This document shows, piece by piece, positions 46,841 to 58,688 of a stretch of 64,000 bases of DNA. The stretch comes from Mycolicibacterium peregrinum (lineage in GTDB: Bacteria > Actinomycetota > Actinomycetes > Mycobacteriales > Mycobacteriaceae), in NCBI RefSeq assembly GCF_002102345.1, contig NZ_LQPP01000028.1, positions 168,311 to 232,310 on the forward strand. The letters run 5' to 3'. The notes beneath the pieces were generated by a model, which ran no database searches, was not told where the DNA came from, and saw nothing but the letters and a program-made list of their open reading frames with translations. Both the position numbers and the translations under genes were made by a program. Positions within the stretch are counted from its first letter, which is position 1. Each line of letters opens with the position of its first letter.

Positions 46841-48421
46841 ATGCGGACCACCGGTGTCAGCCTGGGCCAACTGTTGTTGGCGCTGGATGCCACCCTGGTC
46901 AGACTGGTTGAGGCGCCTCGCGGCCTGGATCTGGCGGTGGCCTCGGCCGCGCTCATCGATTCTGACGATGTGCGCCTGGGCCTGGCCCCGTCCGCAGGCG
47001 CCGCGGACGTGTTCTTTCTGCTCGGAGTCTCGGAGGCCGACGCGTTGGGTTGGGTCGAGCAGCAGACCGCACGCCGGGCGCCGGCGGCGATCTTCATCAA
47101 GAAGCCGTCCGATGCGGTCATCGAACGGGCGGTGGCAGCGGGCACCGCGGTGGTTGCCGTCGATCCGCGGGCCCGGTGGGAGCGGTTGTACCGATTGGTC
47201 AACCATGTCTTCGAACACCATGGTGACGGCGCGCTGCACGATTCGGGTACCGACCTGTTCGGCCTGGCCCAGTCGGTGGCCGAACGCACGCACGGCATGG
47301 TCAGCATCGAGGACGCCCAGTCACACGTGTTGGCCTATTCCGCGTCGAGCGACGAAGCCGACGAGTTGCGTCGCCTGTCGATTCTCGGCCGAGCGGGCCC
47401 ACCGGAGCATCTGGCGTGGATCGCCCAGTGGGGCATCTTCGATGCGTTGCGTTCCCGACCGGAGGCGGTGCGGGTGGCCGAGCGCCCCGAACTCGGGCTG
47501 CGGCCCAGGCTGGCGATCGGCATCTTCGCGCCGGCCGTCGACGAGCGCCGGGCCGCCGCGTTCGTCGGCACCATCTGGGTGCAGCAGGGCAGTCGTCCGC
47601 TGGCCGAGGACGCCGAGGAGGTGATGCGCGGCGCCGCTGTTCTGGCCGCGCGGATCATGGCGCGCCTGGCCGCCGCGCCGTCCACCCATGCCGTGCGGGT
47701 ACAGGAGCTGCTGGGGTTGGGCGAGGCGGAGGCCCACGTCGAGGTGGAGTCGATCGCCCGGGAACTCGGTGTGGCTGTCGACGGCCGGGCTGCGGTGATC
47801 GGCTTCGACAGCCGCGCCGGAGCCAATCAGGCGAGCCGAATGGCTGATGTTCTGGCGTTGAGCGCCAGCGCTTTTCGCCATGACGCGCAGATGGCCTCGG
47901 TGGGGTCGCGGGTCTATGTGCTGTTCCCCAGCACCGGCAAGGCGGTGACGTCGTGGGTGCGGGGCACCGTGGCGTCGTTGCGCAGTGAGTTGGGACTGGA
48001 GCTGCACGCGGTGATCGCCAGCCCGGTGGCCGGGTTGGCCGGCGCGGCGGCGGCCCGCACCGATGTCGACCGGGTGCTCGACACTGCCCAACGCCATCCC
48101 GGAACGCTGGCCGCCGTCACCTCGCTGGCCGAGGCGCGCACGACCGTGTTGCTCGACGAGATCGTCACCGCCATCGCCGCCGACGAGCGGCTGATCGATC
48201 CGCGGGTGCGGATGCTGCGGGCCGACGAACCGGTGCTCGCCGAAACCCTCGGTGTGTACCTGGACTGCTTCGGCGACGTGGCCGCGGCCGCGCAGCATCT
48301 GCACGTACACCCCAACACCGTCCGCTACCGGATCCGCCGCGTGGAGCAGCTGATCGCGGCCTCCCTCAACGATGCCGAAGTCCGGCTGCTACTCGCGTTG
48401 AGTCTGCGTGCCACAGCATGA
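46841..48421 (+). CDS. pruC: PucR-family activator of proline catabolism, PruC
   Basis: 526 residues. The C-terminal PucR HTH_30 domain (about 455-515) reads LGVYLDCFGDVAAAAQHLHV, then HPNTVRYRIRRVEQLI. A central GGDEF-like fold typical of CdaR/PucR proteins precedes it, and the N-terminus holds a PucR-type sensor domain. The M. tuberculosis orthologue Rv1186c activates pruA-putB. The start is leaderless-type (TAAAAT 8 bases upstream). Confidence 0.9.
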   Translation: MRTTGVSLGQLLLALDATLVRLVEAPRGLDLAVASAALIDSDDVRLGLAPSAGAADVFFLLGVSEADALGWVEQQTARRAPAAIFIKKPSDAVIERAVAAGTAVVAVDPRARWERLYRLVNHVFEHHGDGALHDSGTDLFGLAQSVAERTHGMVSIEDAQSHVLAYSASSDEADELRRLSILGRAGPPEHLAWIAQWGIFDALRSRPEAVRVAERPELGLRPRLAIGIFAPAVDERRAAAFVGTIWVQQGSRPLAEDAEEVMRGAAVLAARIMARLAAAPSTHAVRVQELLGLGEAEAHVEVESIARELGVAVDGRAAVIGFDSRAGANQASRMADVLALSASAFRHDAQMASVGSRVYVLFPSTGKAVTSWVRGTVASLRSELGLELHAVIASPVAGLAGAAAARTDVDRVLDTAQRHPGTLAAVTSLAEARTTVLLDEIVTAIAADERLIDPRVRMLRADEPVLAETLGVYLDCFGDVAAAAQHLHVHPNTVRYRIRRVEQLIAASLNDAEVRLLLALSLRATA

Positions 48422-48512
48422 GGTCTGTCGAAATTGGTGCACTCGACCACGGGGCTCATCCCCCAGAATGACACCTGAGGATTGACGCGACGGGTTCGAC
48501 AAGGGGGTCATC

Positions 48513-49088
48513 ATGCTGGCGCTGGGCATTGTGTGCTTCGTCCTCGCCGCCGCGCTGGCCTACTTCGCGTTCCAGCCCAAACTGGCCTTCTACCTCGACG
48601 AGGGATGGAAGTTCCGCGACCGCACCGAGCCGTCGGACACCTACGTCGCCGTCAACGGGGTGGGGCGGATCATCGGCGCCGTCGTCGCGGTGGTGGTGGG
48701 CATCGCCTGCATCGGGCAGCACTTCAGTGACAAGAACGAAGCGCGCGCCAAGCAGGAGCAAACCGACCTCTACGCTGCGGCTAAGCAGCGGTGCGAATCG
48801 CAGGTCCGCCCACGGTTCAACGAGACCATCAAGTGGGACGACGGGGCGATCGCCAATCACCAAGAAGTACAGGCACTTGCCGACGAGCTCGAGGTCGAGA
48901 TCGAGTTCGTCAAGGACGGTGTTTATAGGTCCGGTAGCCAGTCCAACACTCCGACGGAGAACATGTGGGTTCGCGACCGCACGCTGCCGAAGTACTACGA
49001 CATGCTGCTGTACTACCACGGCGGTTTACAGTCTCTCGGGAAATCTCAACAGCTCACCGAATGCTCCATGGCTCGCCCGCCAAGCTGA
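48513..49088 (+). CDS. Membrane protein with DUF6199-like N-terminus
   Basis: 191 residues. Two hydrophobic helices (about 1-18 and 48-68) flank FQPKLAFYLDEGWKFRDRTEPS, an arrangement seen in DUF6199-type proteins. The rest is a charged, soluble domain with three Cys (RCESQ, ECSM and one in the second helix). The start has AAGGGGG 6 bases upstream. No function can be proposed. Confidence 0.6.
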   Translation: MLALGIVCFVLAAALAYFAFQPKLAFYLDEGWKFRDRTEPSDTYVAVNGVGRIIGAVVAVVVGIACIGQHFSDKNEARAKQEQTDLYAAAKQRCESQVRPRFNETIKWDDGAIANHQEVQALADELEVEIEFVKDGVYRSGSQSNTPTENMWVRDRTLPKYYDMLLYYHGGLQSLGKSQQLTECSMARPPS

Positions 49089-49178
49089 TCGAGCGCAAGC
49101 CCTGTCCATCGTTCGGTTGACAGCCGAATCAGCCGTGAAGTCGTCGCGGGTACGCGCCTGGTGGGGCACCGTGGGGTT

Positions 49179-50675
49179 ATGACAACCCAAGCGGTTCAGC
49201 AGGAGTCCGAACATCCGTTTCTGAGCGGGAACTACGGCCCGGTACATGACGAGGTCACGGTCACCGACCTGAAGATCACGGGGAACATTCCCGACTATCT
49301 CGACGGGCGTTATCTGCGCACCGGCCCCAACCCGCTGCGCGCTCCCGATCCGCAACGCCACCACTGGTTTCTGGGCGACGGCATGGCGCACGGGATCCGG
49401 CTGCGCGACGGCAGCGCGACCTGGTACCGGAATCGCTGGATCAGGTCGAGTTCGGTGGCACGCGAGCTCGGCGAAGAATGGGCCGGCGGCGCGCACGCCG
49501 GTGGATTCGATTTCCCCTCGAATACCAACATCATCGGCCACGCCGGCAAGACGCTGGTGATCACCGAGGCCGGCGCGCGACCCTATGAGCTCACCGACGA
49601 ACTCGACACGGTAGGCCCGTCCGATTTCTGCGGCACGCTGTTCGGAGGTTTCACCGCGCACCCCAAGCACGACCCGAAAACCGGTGAAATGCACGCCGTT
49701 TCGTACAACCCGTTGCGCGGCAACCTGGTGAGCTACACCGTCACCGGGGTGGACGGCCGGGTCCGGCGCACCGTCGACATCGCCCTGCGCGCACAGACGA
49801 TGATGCACGACTTCACCCTGACCGAGAAGTATGTGGTGCTCTACGACCTTCCGGTGCTGCTCGATCTGACGACGATGGTCAAGAGCGCGCCCGCGCGTGC
49901 CGCCGCACGGCTGCTGACCGGATTCGCGGCCCGGCACGCGGCACCGGACTTCGTGCTGCGTGCCGCCATGCGCGGATCCGAGCGCGCCGCGCTGCCGACG
50001 ACGGCCATGCCGTACCGGTGGTCACCGGAGCACGGTGCCCGTGTCGGGGTGATGCCCCGCGAGGGATCGGCCACTGACATCCGGTGGTTCGACATACCGC
50101 CGTGCTACGTGTTCCACGCCCTCAACGGGTACGACCAGACCGGTCCCGACGGCGAGCAGATCGTGCTCGACGTCGTCCGGCATCCGGCGGTGTTCACCAC
50201 CGGCGATCGGCTGTTCACCGACTCGATCACGTTGGACCGCTGGACCGTTGACCTTCGCACCGGCAAGGTGCGCGAGCAGCGACTCAACGACGAGACCCAG
50301 GAATTCCCCCGCATCGACGATCGGCTCACCGGGCGGCAGCACCGGTACGGGTACACCGTCAGCCTGCCGCCGGAACCGGACGCGGCGCCCGGCTCCATCC
50401 TGCGCCACGACCTGCGTGAGGGCACGACTGACCGGGTCGACTTCGGGCCCGGGCGCGAACCCGGCGAGTTCGTCTTCGTCCCGTCCGGACCGGACGCCGA
50501 CGAGAACGACGGCGTGGTGATGGGATTCGTCTACGACCGGGCCGAGAACCGTAGCGATCTGGTGCTGCTCGACGGGCAGAGTCTGGCACCCGTTGCCACC
50601 GTGCACATTCCGGTGCGGGTTCCGCACGGATTCCACGGCAACTGGGTGGCCACCGAAGGCGCCGGCGGCCGTTAA
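49179..50675 (+). CDS. Carotenoid oxygenase (carotenoid cleavage dioxygenase)
   Basis: 498 residues, seven-bladed propeller with Fe(II) held by four His. The ligands are visible as FTAHPKHDP, MMHDFTLTEKYVV, YVFHALNGY and, close to the C-terminus, PHGFHGNW. The N-terminal GRYLRTGPNP and WFLGDGMAHG are family hallmarks. It cleaves carotenoids or related polyenes to aldehydes. ATG 49179 is chosen over an in-frame start 18 bases upstream because it starts at the typical short leader. The stop codon TAA is shared with the next gene's -10. Confidence 0.9.
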   Translation: MTTQAVQQESEHPFLSGNYGPVHDEVTVTDLKITGNIPDYLDGRYLRTGPNPLRAPDPQRHHWFLGDGMAHGIRLRDGSATWYRNRWIRSSSVARELGEEWAGGAHAGGFDFPSNTNIIGHAGKTLVITEAGARPYELTDELDTVGPSDFCGTLFGGFTAHPKHDPKTGEMHAVSYNPLRGNLVSYTVTGVDGRVRRTVDIALRAQTMMHDFTLTEKYVVLYDLPVLLDLTTMVKSAPARAAARLLTGFAARHAAPDFVLRAAMRGSERAALPTTAMPYRWSPEHGARVGVMPREGSATDIRWFDIPPCYVFHALNGYDQTGPDGEQIVLDVVRHPAVFTTGDRLFTDSITLDRWTVDLRTGKVREQRLNDETQEFPRIDDRLTGRQHRYGYTVSLPPEPDAAPGSILRHDLREGTTDRVDFGPGREPGEFVFVPSGPDADENDGVVMGFVYDRAENRSDLVLLDGQSLAPVATVHIPVRVPHGFHGNWVATEGAGGR

Positions 50676-50678
50676 CAT
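50673..50678 (+). promoter_or_regulatory. -10 element TAACAT of the sensor kinase
   Basis: TAACAT starts at the stop codon of the oxygenase gene and ends 6 bases before the ATG at 50685: leaderless arrangement. Confidence 0.45.
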
Positions 50679-50684
50679 CGGCAG

Positions 50685-51893
50685 ATGACCGAAACCGGTC
50701 CGTCCACCACAGCAGTCCTGCGGGAGCCGTCGGACTGGCATTGGATGTGGGAGACCTACGTCTGCGGGTTGTGCGTCGCGGCGATCGTCGCGGTGGTCCT
50801 GCTGCGACACACCCTCGGCGGCAACGTGGGAGTGGCGTGCGGCGCACTCGCCGCGATGGTCGTCGTCGTTCTGGTGTTCGGGCGCAGCGTTATTCACGAT
50901 GCGGATCCGATCGCCGGCCCGGTGAGCGCACGGACGGCGGCGTTCCTGGCGGTGATGATCGGCCTCTGGCTGCTCGCGCTGCTGGCCGCGGCGCCGGCCG
51001 TCGCGGCAATTCCGGCGCTCTTCCCGCTGATCTTCGCCACGTTGCCGCTGACGGCGGCGTTGACGCTGACCTTCCTGGTCACGCTGGCACCGTTGGGCCT
51101 CGCCGTGGCCATCCACGGGCTGGGATGGCCGAGCCTGCCGCCGGTGGCCGCGGTGACCCTCGTCGGCGCGGTAGCCGCCCCGATCATCGGTACCACCATC
51201 ATGACCACCATGCGCCAGCGACAGAGGTTGGCGGAGACAGTCGCCGAGCTGGCGGCCAGCCGCGCCGAAGCCGCCCGCTTGTCCCGGGAGGCCGGCGTGG
51301 CCGCCGAACGGGAGCGGTTGGCCCGCGAGATCCATGACACCCTGGCCCAGGGGTTCACCAGCATCGTGGCGCTCGCCCAGGCGGTGCAGGCCGAGAGCGA
51401 CGCCGATCCGGCCGCCGCCGCCCGGCATGTGGAGTTGATCCGCAACACCGCGCGCGACAACCTGGCCGAGGCCCGCACAATGGTCACCAGGCTGACCCCG
51501 GCCGCGTTGGAGGAGGGCTCCCTGCCCGCCGCCCTGCGCCGCCAGTGCGAGCGACTGGCCGCCGAGACCGGCATCGCCGTCGACATACACATCGACGACG
51601 ACCTACCCCCGCTCGGCATGGCCGCTGATGTGGTGTTGTTGCGCAGCGCACAGGAGGCGATGACGAACGTGCGCCGGCATTCGCAGGCCAGTGAACTCCG
51701 GGTCCACCTTGAGCCCGTACCGCATGGGGTACGACTTTCCCTGTCCGACAACGGTATCGGCCTGCAGCCCGACCACGTCGACGGGTTCGGCCTGCGCGGT
51801 ATGCAGGCCCGGCTGGATCAGGTCGGCGGCACCCTGACGCTGTCGGTGCCCGACGGTGGCGGGGTACGGGTGGTCGTGGCGGTGCCGACATGA
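50685..51893 (+). CDS. NarL-type sensor histidine kinase
   Basis: 402 residues. Five or six membrane helices occupy about 25-180, followed by a coiled region, a HisKA_3 dimerisation domain with the phospho-acceptor His in ERLAREIHDTLAQGFTS, and an HATPase_c domain (SAQEAMTNVRRHSQASE, then LSDNGIGLQ and FGLRGMQARLDQVGG). The membrane sensor has no large outer loop, so it probably reads the membrane or a buried ligand. The ATG of the cognate response regulator overlaps its stop. Confidence 0.88.
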   Translation: MTETGPSTTAVLREPSDWHWMWETYVCGLCVAAIVAVVLLRHTLGGNVGVACGALAAMVVVVLVFGRSVIHDADPIAGPVSARTAAFLAVMIGLWLLALLAAAPAVAAIPALFPLIFATLPLTAALTLTFLVTLAPLGLAVAIHGLGWPSLPPVAAVTLVGAVAAPIIGTTIMTTMRQRQRLAETVAELAASRAEAARLSREAGVAAERERLAREIHDTLAQGFTSIVALAQAVQAESDADPAAAARHVELIRNTARDNLAEARTMVTRLTPAALEEGSLPAALRRQCERLAAETGIAVDIHIDDDLPPLGMAADVVLLRSAQEAMTNVRRHSQASELRVHLEPVPHGVRLSLSDNGIGLQPDHVDGFGLRGMQARLDQVGGTLTLSVPDGGGVRVVVAVPT

Positions 51894-52519
51894 CCGGCAC
51901 CCTGACAAAAGTCCTGCTGGTCGATGATCACCCGGTGGTCCGCGAGGGACTGCGCGGCATGATCGATGCCGAGGACGACCTGACCGTGGTCGGCGAGGCC
52001 GGCTCCGGGGCCGAGGCGATCGGGCTGGCCCACACGCTTCGACCCGACGTCATCCTGATGGACCTGCGCATGCCCGGGATCGACGGTGTCACCGCCACCG
52101 CACAGATCCTGGCCGACAATCCGTCGACGCGCATCGTCGTGGTCACGACCTACGAGAGCGACACCGACATCCTTCGCGCCGTGGAGGCCGGAGCGACGGG
52201 CTATCTGCTGAAGGACGCGTCCCGCGCAGAGCTGGCCCGCGCCGTGCGCGACGCCGCGCGCGGCAAGACGGTACTCGCCCCGGGCGTGGCCGACCGGCTG
52301 GTGAACGCGGTCCGTGCACCGTCGGTGACACTGTCGACGCGCGAAGCGGAGGTGCTGGCCCTGGTGGGCACGGGGGCTACCAACTCCGATATCGGCCGCG
52401 CCCTGCACATCAGCGAGGCCACGGTGAAGACGCATCTGCTGCGCGCGTTCAACAAGCTCGGGGTGTCCGACCGCACGGCAGCGGTCACCACCGCGATGTC
52501 GCTAGGATTGCTCGACTGA
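51890..52519 (+). CDS. NarL/LuxR-family response regulator
   Basis: 209 residues. Receiver domain with KVLLVDDHPVVREGL and the phospho-acceptor Asp in DVILMDLRMPGIDG; C-terminal LuxR HTH with LSTREAEVLALVGTGATNSD, then STVKTHLL-like EATVKTHLLRAFNKLGV. It is coupled to the kinase by an ATGA overlap. Targets unknown; the adjacent carotenoid oxygenase is one candidate. Confidence 0.92.
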   Translation: MTGTLTKVLLVDDHPVVREGLRGMIDAEDDLTVVGEAGSGAEAIGLAHTLRPDVILMDLRMPGIDGVTATAQILADNPSTRIVVVTTYESDTDILRAVEAGATGYLLKDASRAELARAVRDAARGKTVLAPGVADRLVNAVRAPSVTLSTREAEVLALVGTGATNSDIGRALHISEATVKTHLLRAFNKLGVSDRTAAVTTAMSLGLLD

Positions 52520-52525
52520 GCCCGA

Positions 52526-53626
52526 TCAGGCCAGCCGCTGCACGGCAGTGGCGATCCGCTCGTCGGTCGCAGTCAGCGCGACCCGCACGTACCGCGCTCC
52601 GGCCGGCCCGTAGAACTCGCCCGGCGCGACCAGGATCCCGCGCTCGGCCAGCCACCTGACGGTGTCGCGGCACGGCTCACCGCGGGTGGCCCACAGGTAC
52701 AGGCCCGCCTCGGAATGCTCGATGGTGAATCCGGCCGCCTGCAGGGTCGGCAACAGCAGCGCCCGGCGTTGCGCGTACCGCTCGCGTTGCACCGTTTCGT
52801 GCTCGTCGTCGTCGAGGGCGGCGACCATGGCAGCCTGCACCGCCGTCGGCACCATCATCCCGGCGTGCTTGCGGACCGCGAGCAGTTCGGCGACCACAGC
52901 CGGGTCACCGGCGACGAATCCGGCGCGGTAGCCGGCCAGCGAGGAAGTCTTGGACAGCGAGTGCACCGCCAACAGCCCAGTGTGGTCACCGTCGCAGATC
53001 GACGGATGCAGAACACTGAGCGGTTCGGCTTCCCAGCTCAAGCCCAGGTAGCACTCATCGGAGGCGATGAGCACGCCGCGATCGCGGGCCCAGCTCACCA
53101 CCTTGCGCAGGTGGTCCGGCGGGAGCACCTTCCCGGTGGGATTGCTCGGTGAGTTCAGGTAGATCAGCGCGGGACGCTGCGGACCCAGCTGGGTGAGTGA
53201 ATCGGCGCGCAGCACCTGCGCCCCGGCCAGCAGCGCACCCACCTCGTAAGTCGGGTAGGCCAGCTCGGGGACGACGACGGCATCGCCGGGGCCGATCGCC
53301 AGCAGCGTCGGCAGCCAGGCGATCAGCTCCTTGGTGCCGATCACCGGCAGGACCGCATCCGGTGCCAGGTCGGTGATGCCGTACCGGCGTCGCAGAGCCG
53401 CATCGGCCGAGGCTCGCAGCGCCGGGGTTCCGGCCGTCGTCGGATAGCCGGGAGCCGAACTGGCGGCGGCCAGTGCCTCCCGGATCACCGGCGCCACCGG
53501 ATCTACCGGAGTACCTACCGAAAGATCGACGATTCCGTCGGGGTGCGAGCGGGCCAGAGCAGTGACGTCGGCCAGGGTGTCCCATGGAAACTCTGGAAGT
53601 GCCGCCGAACGACGCTGTCGCACCAC
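52526..53626 (-). CDS. PLP aminotransferase, succinyl-DAP/alanine type (Rv1178 type)
   Basis: 366 residues, fold-type I. The PLP Lys is in HSLSKTSSLAGYRAGF; LNSPSNPTGKVLPP, SDECYLGLSWEAEP and the C-terminal GLYLWATRGEP with substrate-binding Arg are present. It resembles succinyldiaminopimelate transaminases, so a role in lysine synthesis is possible, but in M. tuberculosis DapC is Rv0858c and Rv1178 is not assigned. The GTG at 53626 or 53623 can serve as start. It follows fdxC by 29 bases on the same strand. Confidence 0.85.
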   Translation of the reverse strand: MVRQRRSAALPEFPWDTLADVTALARSHPDGIVDLSVGTPVDPVAPVIREALAAASSAPGYPTTAGTPALRASADAALRRRYGITDLAPDAVLPVIGTKELIAWLPTLLAIGPGDAVVVPELAYPTYEVGALLAGAQVLRADSLTQLGPQRPALIYLNSPSNPTGKVLPPDHLRKVVSWARDRGVLIASDECYLGLSWEAEPLSVLHPSICDGDHTGLLAVHSLSKTSSLAGYRAGFVAGDPAVVAELLAVRKHAGMMVPTAVQAAMVAALDDDEHETVQRERYAQRRALLLPTLQAAGFTIEHSEAGLYLWATRGEPCRDTVRWLAERGILVAPGEFYGPAGARYVRVALTATDERIATAVQRLA

Positions 53627-53655
53627 GTCAGTCTCGAAGCCGGATTCGACCGCGC

Positions 53656-53979
53656 TCAGTCCTCGGCCTTGGCCGGCAGGTCTTTGATCACCTGCGGATC
53701 GTTGTCGGTCTGGCCGACCTTGGACGCGCCGCCGGGCGAACCCAGCTCGGAGAAGAAGTCAGCGTTGGCCTGCGCGTAGCTGCTCCACTGGTCCGGCACA
53801 TCGTCTTCGTAGTAGATGGCCTCGACCGGGCAGACCGGTTCGCACGCGCCGCAATCCACACACTCGTCGGGGTGGATGTACAGCATGCGGGCACCCTCGT
53901 AGATGCAATCGACCGGGCACTCTTCGATACATGCCTTGTCTTTGACGTCGACGCAGGGTTCGGCAATGACGTACGTCAC
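53656..53979 (-). CDS. fdxC: Seven-iron ferredoxin FdxC
   Basis: 107 residues. Cluster ligands: C in [20 protein letters not shown] and the CxxCxxCxxxCP set in [20 protein letters not shown], typical of [3Fe-4S][4Fe-4S] actinobacterial ferredoxins. The C-terminal tail ends DLPAKAED. It carries electrons in the cytosol. The GTG at 53979 has AGGAGAG upstream; an open frame beyond it has no coding character. Confidence 0.92.
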   Translation of the reverse strand: MTYVIAEPCVDVKDKACIEECPVDCIYEGARMLYIHPDECVDCGACEPVCPVEAIYYEDDVPDQWSSYAQANADFFSELGSPGGASKVGQTDNDPQVIKDLPAKAED

Positions 53980-54093
53980 TGATGTCTCTCCTGTCCAGTG
54001 GGCTGCTGGGCTCGGTGGTCGGGACTCTGTTGAGTTCGACGTCACAGTATGCGTTGCCGATACTTGGACGCGCGTCTCAGTGTGTCCTAACTT

Positions 54094-54123
54094 CACGCGT
54101 CACCCAGTTATGGGTGGCGCGTG
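54094..54123. other. 13-bp hairpin in the fdxC-fadH divergent region
   Basis: CACGCGTCACCCA-GTTA-TGGGTGGCGCGTG pairs fully with one G-U. It lies between two divergent genes, where a terminator is not expected, so it may be a regulator site. Confidence 0.45.
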
Positions 54124-54206
54124 GTAACTGATACTAGCCGTCGCAGATACAGCTCGCCTAGTCGCCCGAACCGATTCCTTTCACCCGAATCAAATCAGTC
54201 AATTAG

Positions 54207-56258
<2,052 letters not shown>

Positions 56259-56387
56259 GCTGCGCTGCGCGAACTTTCCGAAAAGCCCGCAATCGCGCTG
56301 CCCCGCCGGTATTTTTGACCCCGTCGAAGATTCCGCACGTGCGGGTTCAGATGCCGCCCGCACCCATGTGGTGGGGGGAGCAAGCGC

Positions 56388-58688
56388 ATGGCCGTCAAGG
56401 AGTCCACCAACCAACCGCTGATCGGCAAGGGTTGGGTTCAGGGCGTCGCCCTGGTGATGATCTTCGGTTTCTTCGTCATGGGTCTGCTGGCCTACCGCAC
56501 CTACACCGCGTCGATGCCCATGCCCGACAAGGTGGTCACCGAATCAGGACAGTTGGTTTTCACCGGCGACGAGATCACCCGCGGGCAGGAGCTCTTCCAG
56601 TCACGCGGCCTGCAGGAGTACGGGTCGATCGTCGGTCACGGCGCCTACCTCGGCCCCGACTACACCGCTGATTACCTGCGCCGGGCGACCGAAGATGTCG
56701 CCACCCAGCTGCGGGACGGGGGTATGGCCGACACCCACGACGCCGTCGTCACCGAGTTCCGCACAAACCGCTTCAACCCCGAGACCCGCACCCTGGTGTT
56801 CACCGACCGGCAGGCCGAGGCCTTCAACCGGATCACGCAGCACTATGCGGAATTCTTCGGGGAGAACTCCACCAAACACGGGCTGCTCCCCCGGCTCATC
56901 ACGGACCCTGCCGAGATTCACGACCTGACCGCGTTCTTCGCCTGGACCGCATGGGCGTCGGCCGCTGACCGGCCCGGCCACAACTACAGCTACACCAACA
57001 ACTGGCCCAGCGAACCCCGCGTCGACAACGGCCCCACCGCGCAGCTCATCGTCTGGTCGACGCTCTCGTTGATCATGCTGCTCGGCGGGACCGGCATCAT
57101 GTTTGCCGTCTACGGGCGCTGGAGTCAGAAGATCGGTTGGCACAGCGCCGAAGCCCCGATGCTGTCATTCCGCCAGCCTGGCGAAGTTCCGCTGACGCGT
57201 GCACAGCGCTCGACCATCTGGTTCTTCGCCATCGTGTCGCTGCTGTTCTTGGCCCAGGCCCTGCTCGGCGGCGCCGTACAGCACTACCGGGCCGACCTGT
57301 CGAACTTCTTCGGGCTCGATCTGGCCGCCATCCTGCCCTACAACCTGGCCCGCACCTGGCATCTGCAGCTGGCCCTGCTGTGGACCGCCGCGGCGTTCCT
57401 GGCGGGTGGAATCTTCTTGACCCCGTTCATCTCCCGGCGTGAGCCGCGACGGCAGCACTGGCTGTCCTACGGCTTGCTCGGCGCGGTGGTCATCGTCGTC
57501 GTCGGCTCACTGATCACCGAGGCGCTGTCGATCTACGGGATCGTCCCGTCGGGTTCGCTGTTCTCGCAGCAGTGGGAGTACCTGGATCTCCCGCGGCTGT
57601 GGCAGATCCTGTTGATCGTCGGCATGTTCCTGTGGATTGCGATCATCTGGCGCGGCATGAGGGCCCGGCTCAAAACCGAGTCCAAGTTGAACATGCCATG
57701 GGTGTTCTTCTTCTCGGGCCTGGCGATTCCGATGTTCTACGCGGTGGGCCTGCTCGCCGGCAGCGACACCCACCTGACAGTGGCCGACTTCTGGCGCTTC
57801 TGGGTGGTGCACCTGTGGGTCGAGGATTTCCTCGAACTGTTCACCACGGTGATGGTGGCCTACATCTTCGTCATGCTCGGGGTGGTCAGTCAGCGCATCG
57901 CGCTCGGGGTGATCTTCCTCGACGTGATCCTGTATTCGGCAGGCGGCGTCATCGGCACCATGCATCACCTGTATTTCTCCGGAACTCCGGTGGAACACAT
58001 GGCCCTTGGCGCGTTCTTCTCGGCAGCCGAGGTGATCCCGTTGACGTTCCTCACCGTGGAGGCTTGGGCCTTCCTCCAATTGGGGTCCAGGCAGACCACC
58101 GGAGATGCCAAACCTTTCCCGCACCGCTGGGCAGTGATGTTCCTCGTGGCGGTCGGCTTCTGGAACTTCGTGGGCGCCGGCATCTTCGGCTTCCTGATCA
58201 ACCTGCCGATCGTGTCCTACTACCAGATCGGCACCGCGCTGACCGCCAATCACGCTCACGCCGCGATGATGGGTGTGTACGGCATGCTCGCCGTAGGGCT
58301 GGCCATGTTCGCGTTCCGGTATGTGATTCCGGCCGACAAGTGGCCGGAGAAATGGGCGCGAATGTCGTTCTGGTGCCTCAACATCGGCCTGGCCTGGATG
58401 GTGTTCGCCAGCCTGTTGCCGTTGGGTGTTCTGCAGCTGTATCACTCGGTCAACGAGGGTTACTTCGAGGCGCGCTCGCTGGGCTACATCACCCAGCCCG
58501 GTAACGCGGTGCTGGAGTGGCTCCGGTTGCCCGGTGATCTGATCTTCATCATCGGCGGAGTAGTCCCGTTCGTCTGGATCGCCCTGCAGGCGGTGCGGCA
58601 CTTCAAGTCCGGCCCGACCACCGACGAGATGCCCGAGAATCCGCTGTACACCGAGGTCAGCCCGACGCCCGTGCCGGAGGCGCGATGA
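56388..58688 (+). CDS. norB: Quinol-dependent nitric oxide reductase (qNOR, NorB type)
   Basis: 766 residues, heme-copper oxidase superfamily, single-subunit qNOR. An N-terminal membrane helix and a domain outside the membrane (about 40-215, QSRGLQEYGSIVGHGAYLGP) precede 12 further helices. Heme and FeB ligands appear in RTWHLQLALLW, VVHLWVEDFLEL, GTMHHLYFSG and ANHAHAAMMGVYG. It reduces NO to N2O with quinol electrons. The first gene of a three-gene operon: the next two start at overlapping stop codons. No dyad like the one at 61090 is seen upstream. Confidence 0.93.
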   Translation: MAVKESTNQPLIGKGWVQGVALVMIFGFFVMGLLAYRTYTASMPMPDKVVTESGQLVFTGDEITRGQELFQSRGLQEYGSIVGHGAYLGPDYTADYLRRATEDVATQLRDGGMADTHDAVVTEFRTNRFNPETRTLVFTDRQAEAFNRITQHYAEFFGENSTKHGLLPRLITDPAEIHDLTAFFAWTAWASAADRPGHNYSYTNNWPSEPRVDNGPTAQLIVWSTLSLIMLLGGTGIMFAVYGRWSQKIGWHSAEAPMLSFRQPGEVPLTRAQRSTIWFFAIVSLLFLAQALLGGAVQHYRADLSNFFGLDLAAILPYNLARTWHLQLALLWTAAAFLAGGIFLTPFISRREPRRQHWLSYGLLGAVVIVVVGSLITEALSIYGIVPSGSLFSQQWEYLDLPRLWQILLIVGMFLWIAIIWRGMRARLKTESKLNMPWVFFFSGLAIPMFYAVGLLAGSDTHLTVADFWRFWVVHLWVEDFLELFTTVMVAYIFVMLGVVSQRIALGVIFLDVILYSAGGVIGTMHHLYFSGTPVEHMALGAFFSAAEVIPLTFLTVEAWAFLQLGSRQTTGDAKPFPHRWAVMFLVAVGFWNFVGAGIFGFLINLPIVSYYQIGTALTANHAHAAMMGVYGMLAVGLAMFAFRYVIPADKWPEKWARMSFWCLNIGLAWMVFASLLPLGVLQLYHSVNEGYFEARSLGYITQPGNAVLEWLRLPGDLIFIIGGVVPFVWIALQAVRHFKSGPTTDEMPENPLYTEVSPTPVPEAR